Below are positions 23,301 to 32,964 of a stretch of 64,000 bases of DNA, piece after piece (the first letter of the stretch is position 1; each line of letters opens with the position of its first letter). The position numbers were made by a program, and so were the translations under genes. Source of the stretch: Hippasteria phrygiana (Eukaryota > Echinodermata > Asteroidea > Valvatida > Goniasteridae); the NCBI GenBank assembly GCA_037893225.1, contig JAZGUH010000378.1:1543001-1607000 (forward strand). Reading direction: 5' to 3'. The notes under the pieces are model-generated. The model saw only the letters and a list, made by a program, of their open reading frames with translations. It made no database searches and was not told the DNA's origin.

Positions 23301-26300
23301 CCCGCAATCCCAGTCTCTCTCATGGTTCAGAATGTATTTTTGCATACATGTAGGAGGGTTTTAAAGTGTGCAAAATCTGACAGCGCTGTTATATCACCAT
23401 AAAGGGCAAGTCACAACTAGGATGAAATAGAGACACAGAAACAACAATTTCTGAATATTTTTCAGTCACAAAAACTCTATAAATAGTCAATAATAATTGT
23501 TTAAGACAAAAATGGAGTACGAGTACTACTAAAATTATGTGCTCTGAAAATTTCTTATGAAATGAAAGTTAAATATTCTGCAAAATGAAAGACCAGTAAA
23601 TTATTTCTTCAGTATAATGAAAAATAAGCATAAATTTCCTGTTCTTTAAATTGAAGATTGGGTACTAATTGTTTGTTCTGTAAATTGACAGTTCTATACA
23701 AATAGATCTGATGAGATGTAGGGCTGTCCCGAATATACCAAATATTCAAATATCAACTGAATATTCGAATACCTTTTTATCGGTTCAAATATTCAAACTA
23801 AATATGCACGTCCAGATACTATTTTAATAGAAAAGTTACGGGGCTTAGCAGTGTCGAATGCTGCATTTTTGCCGATGGTAACTTTTCGTGGACTGAGGTT
23901 TATTGTTCCCCTCTGTAAAACCCTTGATACCTATCAAATAATTACTGCAAAAACCCAGGCTGGAGTTTGGTTTCTTTTCAGAACGTTGTACGTACCTGTA
24001 ATGATCTTGATACAACAGGCGCATGTAAAAAATGTCGATCGGGCGATCTGTAATATTGATCGCAGCACATAAAACACCGGCGTGCTTTGCATGCAACTTT
24101 TTACCGGCGCGGCATGCAGTTGCAGCTGACGTGTGAAGAACTTGATCGGCAAGTTTTGAATATTCGGTTAAAACCAAATAAAACCGAATCATCAAAAATT
24201 TTATTCCTCGACAATGAACAGCCCTAATAAGACGTCAATCTTTTTTCTCGAGCAAAACGTATGAACACCAAGCTAAGAACAACCGTCTCGGATTTCAGTA
24301 TTCTTAGTTCAGGATGGAGTCCTTCCACTCACCTTCTCAACTCCTCTCATGAACTTGTCGCTTCTCTGGTAGTAGCGCTTCGGGTGCGTCAGTAATTCAC
24401 AAAGACGCTGCATGGTAAATGGGGCACTGGGAACAACACAACAAAAACACTATTACATGTACAAACATGGCAAATGTAGATCATTGCAGGCATGCAACTT
24501 GGAATTAACCAAAAACGAGGAAATTCCAATCTTTTGTCCAAACACTTAGTACAGTGTTTTTCCATTTTCAATGGCATAAGTGTGAAGTGAAAAATGAGGA
24601 AATCAGGGCCCAATTTCATGGCTCTGCTTACCGTTAGCGAAAAATCCCCGCTTACTGTAGCAGAAAATTATGTGCTTACGGCAAGCGTATTTCACGCGTT
24701 AGCGGGGAATTTGGGCTCCTGAGCATGCGTACATCCCGTAACTAAGGATTCTGCGCTTACAGGGTTAGCGCAGAATTTTTCCGCTGGCGCTGTTAGCGCA
24801 AAATGGTGATCGTAAGCGCGGAAAGCTGTGGTTAGCAGAGCCATGAAATTGGGCCCTGCTGATCCAAGGAAAAGTTGCATGCCTGATAATGGTTGGGTTA
24901 ATTCAAAGATCTTGCCTTCCATTGTTCGTAACGCTCCATAAACAGGTGCGAAAATAAGACAACTTGGACAACTGCCTCGTGTGCAAACACGAATTAACTG
25001 GTGGTGGAATATAAATACGGATTTTGTAACATTCGGTTTGAATTCGATTTTGGAAACCAGATATTTAAAAACAACCTTAACCCTAACCTTCCCTAACCTG
25101 CCAAAATCAAACACCCCATTGTGTTGAATTTTGTGTGCTTGAGTACTGTAGAGCCTTGGCACCATCACTTTGCATGGGACTTGATGCCCTGATTTTGTCC
25201 AAGTACAAAGAATGTGCCATTGGTTTACTACACAGTGTTGGAGTTTGTGTGGTTAGGGAAGGATTCTAGTAAAAAGGCTTGGGCTGTTAGGGTTAAAGAA
25301 ACTGAGCTTTCCATTTTTTTTGTGATACAACTAGAACATCCTACAATTTGCTCCATGGTCTCTGATTGTAACTGTATTCACTCGCTAGTGGTCTTCTTGG
25401 TATATATAAATAGCCTGCCCATCCATTTGTTTCTTCAACATTACAGCTCTGAAGTGTTTCTGTAAAGGCTCAGTGGTCACTGAATCCTGTAAACTATATC
25501 CAGTCATTGTGAGGGCTTTTCATGCAGCACCTCACTCGTCACTTTTTGTTGGCATGACTATGAGCTAAATGGGAACTTCCGGTGAAATCAGATAACGGTT
25601 CGGTTTGAATAAAATTAGGATAACCGGATTGTGAAATCTCCGATTTCTCCCACCGCTACAATTAATCCTAACGTCCTTCAGGTTTTGGCAAGAGTTCCGC
25701 ATCCGGCTACCACATATTCGCCACCAAATATAAATTCCACCTCACCTTGTGTTTTCATTGAAGACAAATCCATTCAACCTGGGAAAACTGAAATCCTCTC
25801 AGGAAAAGTGGTTTTTAGGGAATACTTATTTAAACTTGTTGGTGGCCGGATACTACAGAAGCCCGTTCGTGTCAGGTTTTACTAATATATTTATTGCGAA
25901 ATAACGCAATCGTTTTGAGAAATAAGACAATACTATTGCTGCAGACCTTATAGTCTAGATCCTTTTCAGCTGCACTGAAAATTTCAAACATATTTCACAT
26001 GCACGCATTCTGCTGAAAAGTGACAACAATAAGCCAGTTCCGTATCTCAAAGGGATACAAATTGCTGACATAATATCACGCTATGTTACGCGAACACCCA
26101 TTCTGGTTGAATTTAACACGTGCGCGTTGTGCGACCACCTTTTGCATTCACACGCGCACATTAGGTCACGCGGGTCATTCGGGATAAAATGTCACTGTGC
26201 ACATGCGCAGTTGAAATACCGAACTGACTTATTTGCAGAATGAATTTGATAAGTATTTGGAAGGTACCTATTGAATGCATTGAGTGCTCTTAACAACCTC

Positions 26301-29300
26301 TCCCTCATGTCGTCAAACTTGACATTCTCCACGTTGGGCAGCATGGGCACCTCTTCACATGGGTTGGACTGGATGTACTCCTGGATCACGTTCTCAAGCT
26401 TGGTGATGACGAGCGGCTTCAACTTACTCCACGGGAATCTGCGGACAAGATAGAAATCAGTCCAAACATTAACCCTAACCCTCCTCAATCCTCCAAAATC
26501 ATCATGGTGGTTTTGGAGGAGTTTGGAGGATTGAGGATGAATGGTGATTGAAGCACCGGAGGATTTTGGAGGCTTGAGGATGAATGGTGATTGAAACACC
26601 GGAGGATTTTGGAGGATTGAGGATGAATGGTGATTGAAGCACAGGAGGATTTTGGAGGATTGAGGATGAATGGTGATTGAAGCACAGGAGGATTTTGGAG
26701 GATTGAGGATGAATGGTGATTGAAGCACCGGAGGATTATGGAGGATTGAGGATGAATGGTGATTGAAGCAAAGGAGGATTTTGGAGGATTGAGGATGAAT
26801 GGTGATTGAAGCACAGGAGGATTTTGGAGGATTGAGGATGAATGGTGATTGAAGCACAGGAGGATTTTGGAAGATTGAGGATGAATGGTGATTGAAGCAC
26901 AGGAGGATTTTGGAGGATTGAGGATGAATGGTGATTGAAGCACAGGAGGATTTTGGAGGCTTGAGGATGAATGGTGATTGAAGCACAGGAGGATTTTGGA
27001 GGATTGAGGATGAATGGTGATTGAAGCACAGGAGGATTTTGGAGGCTTGAGGATGAATGGTGATTGAAGCACAGGAGGATTTTGGAGGATTGAGGATGAA
27101 TGGTGATTGAAGCAAAGGAGGATTTTGGAGGATTGAGGATGAATGGTGATTGAAGCACAGGAGGATTTTGGAGGATTGAGGATGAATGGTGATTGAAGCA
27201 CAGGAGGATTTTGGAGGATTGAGGATGAATGGTGATTGAAACACCAGAGGATTTTGGAGGATTGAGGATGGTTCCTAGCAATAAGGCCTTAGGGGGTTAA
27301 TCCTAACCCACCTCCATCATCCAAAAAATACACGATCCTGCACAAAAAATACACGATCAGAAAATCCTCTGGTTTTGGAATTTAAATTTCAAGAGCAAGT
27401 CTGTACTTACAATGGTTCTCCGTTTTGGGCTATTCTACACAGCAGTTGCTCAAGTTCCGATGGAATCTCCCGGGATGGTTTCCGTTCAAATGCTGCATAA
27501 AAAAATTAAATAAATTGCTCACAAACATACACAATCATCTCAATTCCGTCATCTTTCTTTCTCTGTTTTGTTGTTGTTGACGTGGGAGAATAAAGGGCCA
27601 GGTGAATTACCATAATTTCCATAATTTCCAAGGTACTGAAATACTGAGGTATTTATAAGGAAAACCCAATTCGTCAGTATTTCAAAAGAGACATTTGGTT
27701 TTAGTTGGTATTGAACACAAAAACAAACAATGTGAACAGTCAATAATATAGAAACACTGTCCAACCTCAGTCAGCGAATGGTAAGCTGCCGTCTAATTGT
27801 GTGCACATGTACATGTATGCATGTGGAAATGCAGTATTACCATCACTTTACAGGCCTTTCAAACTCAAATTGAAATCTACCCATTTCCAAACTGAACTTA
27901 TGGAACATTACATGTATTTATAACAGATGATTTGTATACATGTATACATATGTACACATGTAATTCACACTTGGCTGATAATAGAGTAAGGCCAACAAAA
28001 AAATTGTTGTGTTGCCCTCAGACCGACCGACCGTAAAAATCGACAGATTCAGGGTAGGATTTTTTTTGGGGATTTGTATTTGTATTTGATGTACATGTAC
28101 ATGTACATGTACCTTCTTTACTTTATGCGTATTTTTATGTAAAAAATGAAACCAGGGGGTTGGTCCAACGTTTAAGGCTAAACACGCCCGGGTGAGCGAC
28201 TGAACGTGAAGATGACTTCGATCGGTCAGGCTCGTCAAAGCTCCAATTTTGGGTATGGGGAGGTCTCGCAAAAAACCAAAAAAAAAACAAGGACAGCGCA
28301 TGTGAAAATGCTGTGTACAAACAACTAATTAAATGTACATAGACATGTATAAATATATTGCAACGGAAGAGTCAAATCGAATCAGCAAATACTTTGTCGT
28401 ATCTCTCGATGTTTAAAACAACCGAGAGAGAAAAGCAACCAACTTGCTTCTTCTTCGAATCAGTCACATGAAGGCATGGCTTAACCTCATCCACAGGGGT
28501 ATTACTTTATTTTCAACCTCGTTTCCAATCAGATGATTAAAAAAAAATTTAAAAAAAAATAAAATAGAAAAATAAATAATAATAATTCTGACCGATCGAC
28601 CCTCTTTTCCAATTTTACCTGTCTGGGGGACACGACAATTTCTTTTTTGGGCCCAAGTTGTTTTCATGTCAAAATTTATTCATCTACATATGTTATATAC
28701 GTGTGTATACATACAGATAGATGACTTGCAGAATGGTCAAGTTGTCTCACAGTCATGTTGTCTGACATTTACAATTCCTCATATTTCTCAAGACATGTGT
28801 ACATACAATGTACATGTATGTAATCGCCACTTCCATCAAGCGGTTCTCGCCATGTGCCAAGCATGAAGTTTCCATCCAAAATCAAAACTGTGGCCCAGGT
28901 TTTCAGTTTGAATTCCCATAAAACCCTAACATTCTTGCCAATAATAATCTAGGCAACTATCAGTTGTTCACCCCCACCCATTGCCCCATCCCGGAGCCAG
29001 GATTGGTAATATTAAATTTTGGACCCAATGCCCAAGGGTGGGACTTTGGTCATGTTTTGAGTTTGTTACATGTACAATGTAAGTGGAACTTTGTACAGGA
29101 GAATGGTGCCCAAGGGGTAGGGGTTTGGTCACATCTGAAATGATGATCCCACATTGGCAGTTGGGGCAGTGCCAGTTGCAGAGGGGGGGGGGGGGGGGAT
29201 TGTGTAGTTACGGACCCCCTTTTTAATTTTGGCAAATTGACAGTTGAGAATTTTTTTATCATTCCAAAGTAAATTTTTCCAAAAACAATTCTCTGAATTC

Positions 29301-32300
29301 TACATTGTATTAACACAATTTTTCGTAATTTTGAACAGTTTCTGAGTTCAATAAAATGTGATTTTCTTCGACATTTTATGGTTGGTGTCATGCGCATCTT
29401 TGCAGTTTGCACATTCACCATGCATCGCGGTGATCGACATCCTTTTTTTTCGTGTAGCGTTTTGTCATCTTCATCGGAAAGATGACGGAAGCCTCCAAAG
29501 CATCGGTTTCTTTAATCAGAGTTGGACCTGAACTGCCTGATTTCCATAAATTGTCAAGTGGCTACTTGGCCACCTTTTGAGCATGGCTATGGATCAAAAG
29601 AAGCCCAAGAGTGAATGGCCCTGCCTACATGTACATGTACTTGAGCCATAACGGGTAACATATTAGACCGAAAAATATGAAAATCACACTACATAAGCCT
29701 ACCTGAAAACACACCCAAAAAAAATTTAAAACCAAAAACCAACAAAAAGTCAAAAACTCCCAAAACACCCCACATACATTTTGTACACTTCACACTGAAA
29801 ATAAATAAAACACACACTAAACACCGAAAAACACTCCTGAAAAAACATGTGTTTTTGTTGTTTTTTTGGTGTGAAGTGTGTTTTGGGGGTTTTTCCAGTA
29901 TTTACATGAAGTGTGTTTTCCCGTGTTTAGTTTTCCGGTAATGTAGTGTTTTCCGGTGTTTTTTTGCGTTAGTTTTCTCGTAGTTTTTCTGTTTTTGGTA
30001 TCCCCGTGTTGGCTTTGTAGCCTTTGACTATACTTCTATCCTCTCGGTATTGCTACCTGCCAGAAAATACCCTTCCAAGGCACCCAAGTTTCATCAGTGC
30101 ACAGCGAGTCTCGTTGTCTTCGTCCGTGGTGCCGAAATCGATATAGGCCTAGTCCATATTCATGCATAGCGCAAAGGTCATTGTGTCACACTCTACGAGG
30201 GTCCCGTGGAACCATATTTAGTTACTAACTAATTACTTGACAAATGGAAAAAGATAGGCATGCGAATATTGATATGTGCAAATTTAGATGGTGCCACGAT
30301 ATATATATTCGGGAGGTTGGACATCCGGGAACATCGCTTTAACTTTGTACAGAGATCAATGGTTGCTACATGTGAAAAATGTATGCATCACGAAGGGGAA
30401 AACAACACATCAGGCGCCGTGTAATTAACAGTTCAAAGGTGAAGATGTGACGTCTGTCGATGCCAACCTCAAGAACATAGTTAAGGACATTAATAAATGT
30501 GTGAGGGCGCTGTTCGTTTGGTGACTCATTTTCTGAATTGGAAATTGTGATTAAAACATTTCTTACACTGGGATTTATTTAAATTCAAATATCACAATTT
30601 TTGAAATTATGATTGCATCTGCCTTTTATTCATTGAAATAAGACATGAATAAGGACAAAGATTGAGAAAATGTAAGTTTAACTTTTACATTTCTGTCATA
30701 ATCTGCACTCAAATTTGTGTACAAAATAATCATACTTTCATCTGCATTTAGTGATTTACTGTACACATTTCGGGGACCAAAATATCCCTGCTTTTCTTTG
30801 CTCTGCAAAATCCGATGGAATCCGAACTTGAATCAAATCATTTCTTGTGACTTTACTTCAAAATTAGGCCCTATATCAAAAACAAATGTACAACATTTAT
30901 TTGAAAAAATTAGGCCTAGTCTCCCTAAAAAACCGTGACGGCCCTGACGATGACTGCTGCCTCGAGCGAGCCAAGGACTTATTTTATCAGACATGTCAGA
31001 TGTGCCGACAAACAAACCTGGCAGGTGCATTGTCACTAGCTATTTTGCCGATTGTGTAGTGTAGGGCCCTGTTCCCTATAAGGGAACAAAAATCCACTTT
31101 TAGGTTATTGGAATTGCCAAACTACATGTAGTTAGCGATGTTACAAACCAACAGGTATGCTGTAGATAAAGGGCAGGGTTTTAGTTTTTGAGGGAAATTT
31201 TGGGGTAAAGCGGCAATAAGGACCACAAAATGCAACAAACGCAAAAATAAAGATGGCGATCAACCCGACGCACAGTAAACATGCAAAACCAAGTTCATTC
31301 GCACGACAACTGCCGTAAAGCGCGTAAGAAAATTTTCTACTGAAATAAACTGTTCAAAATTGCAAAAAACGATGTCAATAGAATTAAGAGAAGTCTGCTT
31401 TAGGTTGAAAAAGTCATTTTGAAATGAGAAAAAATACCCTCGACTCTAATTTCATCAAAACTAAAGAGGGCCCTACACTACACAATCGCCGCTATTTTGG
31501 TGATTATTAATAAAAGTTGATTTTCGTTACTAGGGCCTAGCCTGTAGGCCTACTGCTAGAAAAGGGGCGATTGTGTAGTGTAGGGCCCTGTTCCCTATAA
31601 GCAAACAAAAATCCACTTTTAGGTTACTGGAATTGCCAAACTAGTTAGCGACATTACAAACCAACAGGTAGGACCGGACGTTGTATTATCGCGGTACTTA
31701 TCACGTTTCCCGATCGGAATAGAGATTGCTCACCAACCTTCCCGAATTGTCCTGTCTTTTGTCTTGTATAACTCTTGCTTTTTTACACTGACATCAAAAA
31801 TCCAACGGTGGTTTGGTTTATTCCCATGCAATGCCTGTGAAAATAGACTTGCTCGTCATAGATAATTAATGTTTGACCAAAACATCCCCTGAATAAAGTA
31901 TGATATTTTCCCTGTAAAGTTCAAGTTGATTAAAGACGATTAGGCCTGCAGGATGATTTCTTAACACCCTTTCCCCCCCCCCTGGAAGGCGACAAAATTC
32001 ACTGAGACAAGTCTACTGATTGACGATTGGGAGCGCCATTCACTTTACACGGTGCGTCGTTTTATTTTTTTACCGCACTGTCCTTATTTTGATCCCGTAA
32101 AATTGTTTACGATTTCGCAATGGAAATAACGTCCTTCGGGGTCATTTTGCATTTGCAGCTGTAGAATGGGAACAAGACAATGGAACTTCCATGGACAGAC
32201 CACCATTAAAGATTTATGTTAAAATATAGACGGTACTTTTTAGCAGACATGGTGAGGCAAAATTTACAAGTTTTGGAAAACATGAATATTTATTAAAAAT

Positions 32301-32964
32301 CATTAAAAGTCCCAACACAACATTTTATAATCGTCATTTTTATACAACTCAGCAGGAAGTCCTTAATGCCTGATGAACTGAATACAAATTTCCGATGCCG
32401 CGATAATAGAGTTGCCGCGATAATACTAATAGGGAGTCTGACTATGTCGTAGATTTTCTGAGAGAAGTTTTGGGGTAAAGCGGCGATGAGGACGACAAAA
32501 CGCAACACGAAAACAAAAATGGCGATCACCGCGATGTACAGTAAACGCGCAAAACCGCATTGATTCGAATGGCAACTGGCGTAAAGCGCGTAAGAAAATT
32601 GCATTTTCTACTGCAATAAACTGTTAAAAAATACAACGATGTCAATAGAATTAAGAGAAGTCTGCTTTAGGTTGAAAAAGTCATTTTCGAATGAGAAAAA
32701 ATACCCTTAACTCTAATTTGATCGAAACTAAAAAGGGACCCTACACTACACAATCGCCAGAAAAGGGGTCCTAAACTGCCACTCACTAGTGTAGTGATTC
32801 TGATTATTCATAGGCCTACGTACATGTACGTGCGCACGGATGACCACGAATGCCATCTTTTTTAAAATAAAAAATACAACAAAACAACACTAATTCTTAC
32901 CGTTTAGGGCGTCCAGAAAATTCTCTTTATTCTCCTCCATTTCTTCTGGCGTTTTGGCTAACAT
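17001..32964 (-). CDS. PPP4R2: Serine/threonine-protein phosphatase 4 regulatory subunit 2 (whole gene, 7 exons)
   Basis: Exons (minus strand): 32901-32964, 27411-27492, 26268-26438, 24333-24426, 20390-21302, 18644-18790 and 17001-17341. All introns are GT-AG, phases agree at every junction, and the joined length is 1812 nt (603 residues plus stop). The N-terminal 140 residues match PPP4R2: exon 2 '[13 protein letters not shown]', exon 3 '[14 protein letters not shown]', exon 4 '[18 protein letters not shown]' and 'DKFMRGVEK', exon 5 '[10 protein letters not shown]'. The acidic tail ends in PMEH, like the family's PME-type end. PPP4R2 bridges the PP4 catalytic subunit and R3, with roles known in DNA damage response, centrosome and splicing-factor biology. 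The C-terminal two thirds are Ser/Thr/Pro/Asp-rich and probably disordered, as in the family. Exon 5 carries a hexapeptide repeat. Coordinates span from start codon to stop; UTRs are undefined. Confidence 0.9.
17367..17514. mobile_element. TTAA element with telomere-like ends, copy 2 (PPP4R2 intron 6)
   Basis: TTAACCCTAACACTCCAGGG at the left, CTGGCAGGGTTAGGGTTAC at the right; the right target copy has mutated to TTAC. The interior is homologous to copy 1 at 13320. Confidence 0.78.
17772..18628. mobile_element. TTAA element with telomere-like left end and internal minisatellite, copy 3 (PPP4R2 intron 6)
   Basis: The left end is TTAACCCTAACCTTCC followed by 'aaatcctccaaaatcctc', shared with copy 6 at 26469. 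The right end is diverged (GGTGGGGGTTGA). The interior is mainly a 20-bp tandem array. Confidence 0.6.
17968..18480. repeat. 20-bp minisatellite, 25 full units plus a partial unit
   Basis: The unit is ATGCGCACATGCTCGGAACT. The first 15 units carry CGG at the variable site and the last 10 carry CCG; otherwise the units are identical. Because 20 is not a multiple of 3, all three plus-strand frames stay open for 189-221 codons; these are not genes. There are no unique spacers. Confidence 0.95.
18644..18790 (-). CDS. PPP4R2: PPP4R2 exon 6
   Basis: 147 bp, acceptor GACTTGCAG|GCGACC, donor CTGAAAG|GTTCGT, phase 1 on both sides. Encodes an acidic Ser-rich segment, '[19 protein letters not shown]'. 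Phases join exon 5 and exon 7 without a break. Confidence 0.82.
18888..19144. mobile_element. Inverted-repeat element (ends TATCAGGGTTGGCTGAT; PPP4R2 intron 5)
   Basis: The ends are TATCAGGGTTGGCTGAT and ATCAGCCAACCCTGATA. Inside, 'gatttaaatcag' and 'ggttggctgatt' words recur in both orientations. Confidence 0.65.
19573..19731 (+). CDS. Short ORF, possible fragment of a Crypton-like protein N-terminus (antisense in PPP4R2 intron 5)
   Basis: A 52-codon ORF starts at an ATG in strong context (CCGCCATGG) and ends in TAA. The pattern 'SQFVLLTDD' followed by '[17 protein letters not shown]' resembles the start of the core-binding region of Crypton/DUF3504 tyrosine-recombinase-derived proteins. 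It is too short to settle, no downstream catalytic part is present, and it may be non-coding relic DNA or a first exon. Confidence 0.35.
   Translation: MAGDVRESQFVLLTDDKKLVGDADAAITKKQIKYTGKRVDEFARHAGTTIEL
19806..19968. mobile_element. Palindromic element with about 55-bp arms (PPP4R2 intron 5)
   Basis: The left arm ACAAATAATGAATGTTT...GGTAAGAATAATTTCAT is repeated inverted at the right, with about 50 bases between, where 'gaatgtcccattccac' also folds. No target duplication was found. Confidence 0.65.
20083..20312. mobile_element. TTAA element with telomere-like ends, copy 4 (PPP4R2 intron 5)
   Basis: The right end is AGCAGGGTTAGGGTTAA preceded by 'gttggattc'. The left end is a diverged inverse (TTCCCTAGGACTACCCTGCT then 'aaatccaac'). 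The interior has several 'aatccaac' words. Confidence 0.6.
20390..21302 (-). CDS. PPP4R2: PPP4R2 exon 5, with coding minisatellite
   Basis: 913 bp, acceptor ATGCCATAG|AATGTC, donor AACAAAG|GTTTGT (phase 1). Starts '[14 protein letters not shown]', then a disordered Ser/Thr/Asp/Glu-rich region containing 24 tandem hexapeptides of the type P-[VA]-S-[TA]-G-[AD]. Confidence 0.88.
20655..21090 (-). repeat. Coding minisatellite, 18-bp unit, 24 copies, in PPP4R2 exon 5
   Basis: Units such as CCGGTGGAAACAGGGGCA (plus strand) encode six residues on the minus strand. Three subtypes form blocks: [18 protein letters not shown] and PASAGA (7 consecutive). The unit length is a multiple of three, so copy-number change would keep the frame. 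Confidence 0.92.
21349..22520. mobile_element. TTAA element with telomere-like ends, copy 5 (PPP4R2 intron 4)
   Basis: TTAACCATAACCCCCTAGG on the left, GGGGTATAGCTGGGGTTAA on the right. Subterminal words 'acccatcaaactccaac' are shared in inverted orientation. About 1.17 kb; no ORF recognised. Confidence 0.6.
23094..23333. mobile_element. Near-perfect palindrome with a histone-type 3' stem-loop in both arms (PPP4R2 intron 4)
   Basis: The arms of about 100 bases (23094-23190 and 23223-23333) are almost exact complements. Each carries the 16-nt stem-loop GGTTCTTTTCAGAACC (plus strand at 23246-23261, inverted at 23156-23171), followed about 15 nt later by purine-rich AGAAGAGA, similar to a histone downstream element. 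The sequence catggttcagaat occurs near both edges and may be a target duplication. It belongs to the same family as 10400-10660. Confidence 0.75.
23719..24226. mobile_element. Inverted-repeat element with TAGGGCTGT ends (PPP4R2 intron 4)
   Basis: It starts TAGGGCTGTCCCGAATA and ends ACAGCCCTA, with 'aatattcg..' words near both ends. The termini resemble hAT-type elements; no clean 8-bp duplication was seen. Confidence 0.5.
24333..24426 (-). CDS. PPP4R2: PPP4R2 exon 4
   Basis: 94 bp, acceptor TTCCCAG, donor GAGAAG|GTGAGT (phase 0). Encodes '[20 protein letters not shown]' and '[11 protein letters not shown]', the most conserved block of the family. Confidence 0.92.
24604..24858. mobile_element. 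255-bp inverted-repeat element with CAGGGCCCAATTTCATGG ends (PPP4R2 intron 3)
   Basis: The terminal repeats CAGGGCCCAATTTCATGGCT and its inverse are nearly perfect, and 'ttagcgc' words recur inside. The CAGGG start is typical of hAT-derived elements. No target duplication is evident. Confidence 0.75.
25077..25296. mobile_element. TTAA element with telomere-like ends, copy 6 (PPP4R2 intron 3)
   Basis: TTAACCCTAACCTTCCCTAA on the left, CTGTTAGGGTTAA on the right, intact TTAA at both sides, 220 bp. Internal 'tccctaac' and 'gttagggaagga' are inverted repeats of each other. Confidence 0.78.
26029..26231. mobile_element. ATAAGCCAG-family inverted-repeat element, uninterrupted copy
   Basis: The ends ATAAGCCAGTTCCG and GGAACTG-type inverse bound about 200 bp homologous to 10684-11494, but with a single TTAA ('ttgaatttaacacgtg') where that copy has a 603-bp insertion. 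It abuts the 3' side of PPP4R2 exon 3. Confidence 0.75.
26268..26438 (-). CDS. PPP4R2: PPP4R2 exon 3
   Basis: 171 bp, acceptor TTGTCCGCAG, donor AATAG|GTACCT. Encodes '[20 protein letters not shown]' onward to 'LLRALNAFN'. The reading frame stays open upstream through the intronic minisatellite. Confidence 0.9.
26469..27300. mobile_element. TTAA element with telomere-like left end and 43-bp minisatellite, copy 7 (PPP4R2 intron 2)
   Basis: The left end is TTAACCCTAACCCTCC then 'tcaatcctccaaaatc', and the right end is CCTTAGGGGGTTAA. TTAA is present on both sides. The interior is the 43-bp array. Confidence 0.65.
26519..27270. repeat. 43-bp minisatellite, about 17 copies
   Basis: The unit contains GAGGATGAATGGTGATTGAAG followed by 'cacaggaggattttggaggatt'-type sequence, with a few point variants (cacc, aaag, ggctt). 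On the minus strand all three frames stay open, producing false ORFs of 181-350 codons. Confidence 0.93.
27411..27492 (-). CDS. PPP4R2: PPP4R2 exon 2
   Basis: 82 bp, acceptor TTATGCAG, donor CCATT|GTAAGT. Encodes '[20 protein letters not shown]' and then 'AQNGEP', matching the helical N-terminus of PPP4R2. Phases 1 in, 2 out. Confidence 0.88.
27501..29680. other. PPP4R2 intron 1, distal part: nothing recognised
   Basis: Intron 1 runs from 27493 to 32900. In this part there is a 16-base G tract at 29183-29198, short ACATGTACATGT tracts near 28090, and A-rich stretches near 28540. No coding sequence or bounded element was recognised. Confidence 0.4.
29690..30010. repeat. Low-complexity strand-skewed inverted repeat (A/C-rich half, then G/T-rich half)
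   Basis: From about 29690 to 29845 the plus strand is almost free of G (runs like 'aaacacacactaaacacc'). From 29850 to 30010 it is almost free of C ('gtgtgttttgggggtttttcc'). 'cactacat' at the left edge and 'atgtagtg' near the right suggest an imperfect foldback. Confidence 0.6.
31047..31490. mobile_element. hAT-like inverted-repeat element, copy 1, 8-bp target duplication
   Basis: The ends GCCGATTGTGTAGTGTAGGG and CCCTACACTACACAATCGCC are flanked by GCTATTTT at 31039-31046 and 31491-31498. It has no ORF. An 8-bp duplication fits hAT transposition. Confidence 0.85.
31566..32758. mobile_element. hAT-like inverted-repeat element, copy 2, with about 770-bp internal insertion
   Basis: The ends GGCGATTGTGTAG and CTACACAATCGCC are flanked by AGAAAAGG on both sides (31558-31565, 32759-32766). 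Compared with copy 1, about 31671-32445 is extra; the insert has 'attatcgcgg' and 'ccgcgataat' near its ends and may be another inverted-repeat element. Confidence 0.82.

Noticed and set aside
26485..27281. Long minus-strand ORFs (181-350 codons) in the 43-bp repeat
   Set aside because: All three frames are open because the unit has no stops. Only the exon 3 segment (26268-26438) is coding by homology.
13320..27300. Interstitial telomeric repeats or a telomere fusion
   Set aside because: There are at most two TTAGGG-like units at each site, always paired in inverted orientation and bounded by TTAA, which fits transposon ends better.
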